From SAR324 cluster bacterium (GTDB lineage Bacteria; SAR324; NAC60-12), in NCBI GenBank assembly GCA_028822475.1, contig JAPKDT010000085.1:1-8315 (forward strand): a stretch of DNA of 8,315 bases, read 5' to 3'. The translations under genes and the position numbers were made by a program. This document shows positions 6,396 through 8,315 of the stretch, in pieces (position 1 is the stretch's first letter; each line of letters begins with the position of its first letter). The notes beneath the pieces are model-generated. The model made no database searches. It was not told where the DNA came from and worked only from the letters and a program-made list of their open reading frames with translations.

Positions 6396-6444
6396 GTACG
6401 TTTTAAAGCTTCAGATAATAATTTTTTAGTTTGTGAGCAGCAAT

Positions 6445-7101
6445 TCAGCGGGTTTGATCTTCAGGCATGAGCACAATTTGCACACGACGATTAAGACTGC
6501 GCTTGTAGGCAGTATCCGGATTAAATCTAGGGCGGGAATTACCATAACCGGCAACCTGGATACGATCCGCGGGAATCAGTTTTGACTCCAAAAATGCTGC
6601 AATCACACTTGCGCGCGCAACTGAAAGTTCCCAGTTTGACGGATATTTTTGATTTGAATCTGACTCATCCGTGTGCCCTGAAATTTCAATATTGTTCTGC
6701 AGTTGCCCGATAATTGGCAACATTTTTATCAATGCCCCTTTTGCTTTCTCGCTCAATGTAACTGAACCCTGCTCAAAAGCTACCGTTTTACTGAAACTAA
6801 CTTCAACACCAGCTTTTGAAGCATTGATAGAGACATCATCCGGAACCTCCAACTGTTCCAACTCTTTGGACGCTTTATCCAAAGTAGAACTCTGTCCACT
6901 GAAAATAAAAGGACTCCCCGGCGGCATACTTTTAAAACTATCTGAAATTTGCTTGCTTTTTTCTACATCAGTCCTGCACATGGAAAAGAGTAAAATGAAG
7001 AAACATAGCAGGAGAGTTACCAAATCACCGTAGGTAAAAATCCATTCCTGATCGAAGGGGACGCAAATTTCACAATCCTCCTCATCAATCATCTGACCCA
7101 T
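6445..7101 (-). CDS. motB: MotB/PomB-like flagellar stator protein, first paralog
   Basis: This is the peptidoglycan-anchoring stator subunit that partners the MotA encoded just upstream. The 218-residue protein starts MGQMIDEEDCEIC (CxxC at C10 and C13). Its single transmembrane helix at about 21-40 holds the ion-carrying Asp26 in TYGDLVTLLLCFF, then comes a short linker (about 43-92). The OmpA-like domain (about 93-218) is canonical: GHTD (142-145), NWELSVARAS with R163, the GYGNSRPRF region, and RSLNRRVQIVL. The CFF in the channel helix and the acidic, Cys-containing start resemble sodium-type PomB; the linker is far shorter than in Vibrio PomB. A strong AAGGAG lies 6 nt before the ATG. 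The gene begins 25 nt after motA and is surely cotranscribed with it. It is the more orthodox of the two paralogs and probably the main anchor. Sodium rather than proton use is an inference. Confidence 0.93.
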   Translation of the reverse strand: MGQMIDEEDCEICVPFDQEWIFTYGDLVTLLLCFFILLFSMCRTDVEKSKQISDSFKSMPPGSPFIFSGQSSTLDKASKELEQLEVPDDVSINASKAGVEVSFSKTVAFEQGSVTLSEKAKGALIKMLPIIGQLQNNIEISGHTDESDSNQKYPSNWELSVARASVIAAFLESKLIPADRIQVAGYGNSRPRFNPDTAYKRSLNRRVQIVLMPEDQTR

Positions 7102-7126
7102 GATTTACTCCTTTATCCGGTTCAGA

Positions 7127-7957
7127 TTACGCTCCGTCTTCAGCAGCTGCTTCACCGCCGCCTTCAAACTTCAACGCTTCATACATTGTTTTTTGAGCAG
7201 GAGGCAGATAGTTCATTAAGTCGTTTTCGATAAAATCAGGACGCTGTCCACCCTCAATATAAAGCACACCGTCACGGATCATCTCCATTAAAACTTTTGA
7301 ATCACCCTGATAAAGTTCAAGCTTCGTTTTGGCAGGAGAAAAAATCGTGTTCGCAAACAATGAACCGTAAAAAGTCGTGATCAAAGCCACCGCCATTGCA
7401 GGTCCAATCGCAGATGGGTCATCGAGATTCTGGAGGAGCAATACAAGTCCAACCAGAGTTCCAAGCATCCCCCAGGCAGGACAGAGAGAAGCCATAGTAC
7501 CAACCACAGCAATCTCATTATCTTTGCCTGCCATGGTATATTTCACTTCATGCGCCATCATGTTCACGATTGCTTCTCGGTCAGCCCTGTCCACTACCAG
7601 TCTCAGTCCTCCGCGTAGAAAAAGATTTTCTATGCTGGGTAATGCGTCTTCAATCGCTAGAATATTTTTCCGGGCAATTTTGGAAACGTCTACAATCAAT
7701 GTCAGCGTTTCTACCAACGCAACCGGATTCTGTTTCCACGATTTGCCGATGAAACCCAAAAACCCCTTAGCGTCACCCATAGGATGTGAAATAAATGTGG
7801 ATGCTATTGTTCCTCCAAAAACGATCAACAAGGATGGTACATCAACAAAATATGCAAGGTTTCCGAATTTTATATTAAAAGTTGCAAAGTCGAAACACAT
7901 TGCAATGAATAAAAGTACCCATGCTAAAATAGTTCCTATTAGCGTTCCCTGTTCCAT
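7127..7957 (-). CDS. motA: MotA/PomA flagellar stator channel subunit
   Basis: Five copies of MotA surround two MotB in the inner membrane. Ion flow through the complex rotates or pushes the flagellar C-ring. The 276-residue protein has four predicted helices at about 5-22, 36-56, 150-172 and 184-206, with a large cytoplasmic loop (about 60-148). The signature CPAWGMLGTLVGLVLLLQNLDDP (159-181) with P160, and AIGPAMAVALITTFYG (183-198), match PomA of Vibrio very closely. Threonines in GTLVG and ALITT correspond to positions linked with sodium use in PomA, so a sodium-type motor is likely but inferred. The loop between helices 1 and 2 is a few residues longer than in PomA. The C-terminus ends in a Gly/Ala/Glu-rich tail. 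A good GGAGAG lies 8 nt before the ATG. It heads a three-gene unit with two motB paralogs. The related ExbB/TolQ are excluded by these motifs and the motB neighbours. Confidence 0.95.
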   Translation of the reverse strand: MEQGTLIGTILAWVLLFIAMCFDFATFNIKFGNLAYFVDVPSLLIVFGGTIASTFISHPMGDAKGFLGFIGKSWKQNPVALVETLTLIVDVSKIARKNILAIEDALPSIENLFLRGGLRLVVDRADREAIVNMMAHEVKYTMAGKDNEIAVVGTMASLCPAWGMLGTLVGLVLLLQNLDDPSAIGPAMAVALITTFYGSLFANTIFSPAKTKLELYQGDSKVLMEMIRDGVLYIEGGQRPDFIENDLMNYLPPAQKTMYEALKFEGGGEAAAEDGA

Positions 7958-8021
7958 AAAAAATACTCTCCAGATGTCAAAGGATGTGAGGTTCTTTAAG
8001 CCTCTAATTCAATTTAACAAA

Positions 8022-8040
8022 GTGTCAATTTTTGTGACAC
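8022..8040 (-). promoter_or_regulatory. Candidate operator with -35 hexamer upstream of motA
   Basis: GTGTCA (8022-8027) and TGACAC (8035-8040) are perfect 6-bp arms separated by 7 nt, a typical spacing for a dimeric helix-turn-helix regulator. The minus strand of the left arm contains a perfect TTGACA (8028-8023). No good -10 hexamer lies at the matching distance, so this may be an operator or activator site rather than a complete promoter. It lies 65-83 nt before the motA start codon. Confidence 0.35.
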
Positions 8041-8046
8041 GCTTTA

Positions 8047-8060
8047 GGTTAGCAATAACC
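8047..8060 (+). repeat. Short stem-loop with GNRA-type loop
   Basis: GGTTA (8047-8051) pairs with TAACC (8056-8060) around GCAA, which would be a stable GNRA tetraloop if transcribed on the plus strand. The stem is only five pairs and no plus-strand gene follows in the window. On the minus strand it would lie in a long motA leader. Chance is a serious alternative. Confidence 0.25.
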
Positions 8061-8151
8061 GTGAAAATACCGGATATTTCAGGAATTAATTCTTGATGTA
8101 CTTGAAAATAAGTCCTAAAACAGTGCTATTCCGAGGGAAGCGATAATTTTC

Positions 8152-8202
8152 TTTAAACTATTAAATTGATATCAGGAAAATTTTACCGCGTTTTTAAACT
8201 AT
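8152..8202. repeat. 10-bp direct repeat TTTAAACTAT
   Basis: TTTAAACTAT occurs at 8152-8161 and again at 8193-8202, start to start 41 nt, about four helical turns. Both copies lie about 200-245 nt upstream of motA. This could place two protein molecules on one DNA face, but in such AT-rich sequence it may be coincidence. Confidence 0.3.
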
Positions 8203-8247
8203 AAACAGGACGTGAACAAAACAACTAAATATAAATACGATTACTGC

Positions 8248-8284
8248 AAAAAGTTTTTCCGTAATGATTTTGTAATAACTTTTT
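8248..8284. repeat. AT-rich 8-bp inverted repeat near the window edge
   Basis: AAAAAGTT (8248-8255) pairs with AACTTTTT (8277-8284) over a 21-nt spacer. Both strands end the structure in a T-run, so it could act as a weak bidirectional terminator for a gene lying to the right of the window. With one G/C pair per arm and a long loop the RNA hairpin would be weak. Confidence 0.25.
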
Positions 8285-8315
8285 TAAAAGCAGAAATGAT
8301 TAGTACAGTTTTAAG

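Larger units (their letters stand above)
7958..8315. other. Non-coding AT-rich region upstream of motA
   Basis: This 358-nt stretch shows no convincing reading frame on either strand. An open plus-strand frame reaching to 8096 is mostly antisense to motA and matches no family I know. The region holds the motA ribosome-binding site next to the gene, several short inverted repeats (8022-8040, 8047-8060, 8083-8092, 8248-8284) and a 10-bp direct repeat. No tRNA or riboswitch structure was recognised. It is most likely the promoter and control region of the motor genes plus the edge of a neighbouring gene outside the window. Confidence 0.6.

Noticed and set aside
6671..7033. Plus-strand 120-codon frame opposite the first motB
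   Set aside because: Antisense shadow of a gene with clear OmpA-like and MotB motifs; no ribosome-binding site or family match seen.
8023..8028. Complete sigma-70 promoter for motA based on TTGACA
   Set aside because: The -35 match is perfect, but no acceptable -10 hexamer lies 15-19 nt downstream, so only an operator or partial element is reported.
7377..8096. Plus-strand 239-codon open frame antisense to motA and running into its upstream region
   Set aside because: It lies mostly opposite the highly conserved motA gene, resembles no family, and its composition is that expected from the reverse of a membrane-protein gene.

Overview
This is an AT-rich bacterial chromosomal window (roughly 40% GC by eye) with eight protein genes, all recognisable core or flagellar functions. 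There is no sign of mobile DNA, CRISPR or RNA genes. The HflK, LepB, long-form ArgA (amino-acid kinase-like domain plus GNAT) and PomA/PomB-type motor proteins point to a Gram-negative, proteobacterium-like flagellate. The acidic, cysteine-containing stator N-termini and the SEC-C methionine aminopeptidase would fit a deltaproteobacterial or SAR324-like marine lineage. That placement is an inference from family resemblance, not something the sequence proves.

Left part, minus strand, reading from 4378 down to 126: a membrane-associated family 2 glycosyltransferase, signal peptidase I (lepB), type I methionine aminopeptidase with an N-terminal SEC-C zinc motif (map), and hflK. lepB and map are 31 nt apart and probably cotranscribed, so two enzymes of protein N-terminal maturation sit together. 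HflK, a partner of the FtsH membrane protease, follows after 163 nt. No hflC follows it within the window; the 125 nt after hflK hold two inverted repeats instead.

Centre: argA (N-acetylglutamate synthase, first step of arginine synthesis) is the only plus-strand gene. Its ATG and the ATG of the divergent glycosyltransferase overlap in the same CATG tetranucleotide, so there is no intergenic space. Each gene's upstream signals must lie inside the other gene. argA ends 10 nt from the convergent end of the motor genes.

Right part, minus strand, reading from 7957 down to 5692: motA/pomA, a motB/pomB gene, and a second motB/pomB paralog. The two MotB-like proteins share almost identical N-terminal halves (ion-channel helix with Asp26 and a CxxC) but divergent OmpA-like peptidoglycan-binding domains. 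The second copy has GHTE in place of GHTD. The MotA and MotB sequences resemble the sodium-type PomA/PomB more than the proton-type pair. One channel subunit with two alternative anchor subunits suggests mixed or exchangeable stators.

The 358 nt upstream of motA contain no convincing gene. They hold several short dyads, the best being a GTGTCA-N7-TGACAC inverted repeat overlapping a perfect TTGACA hexamer.
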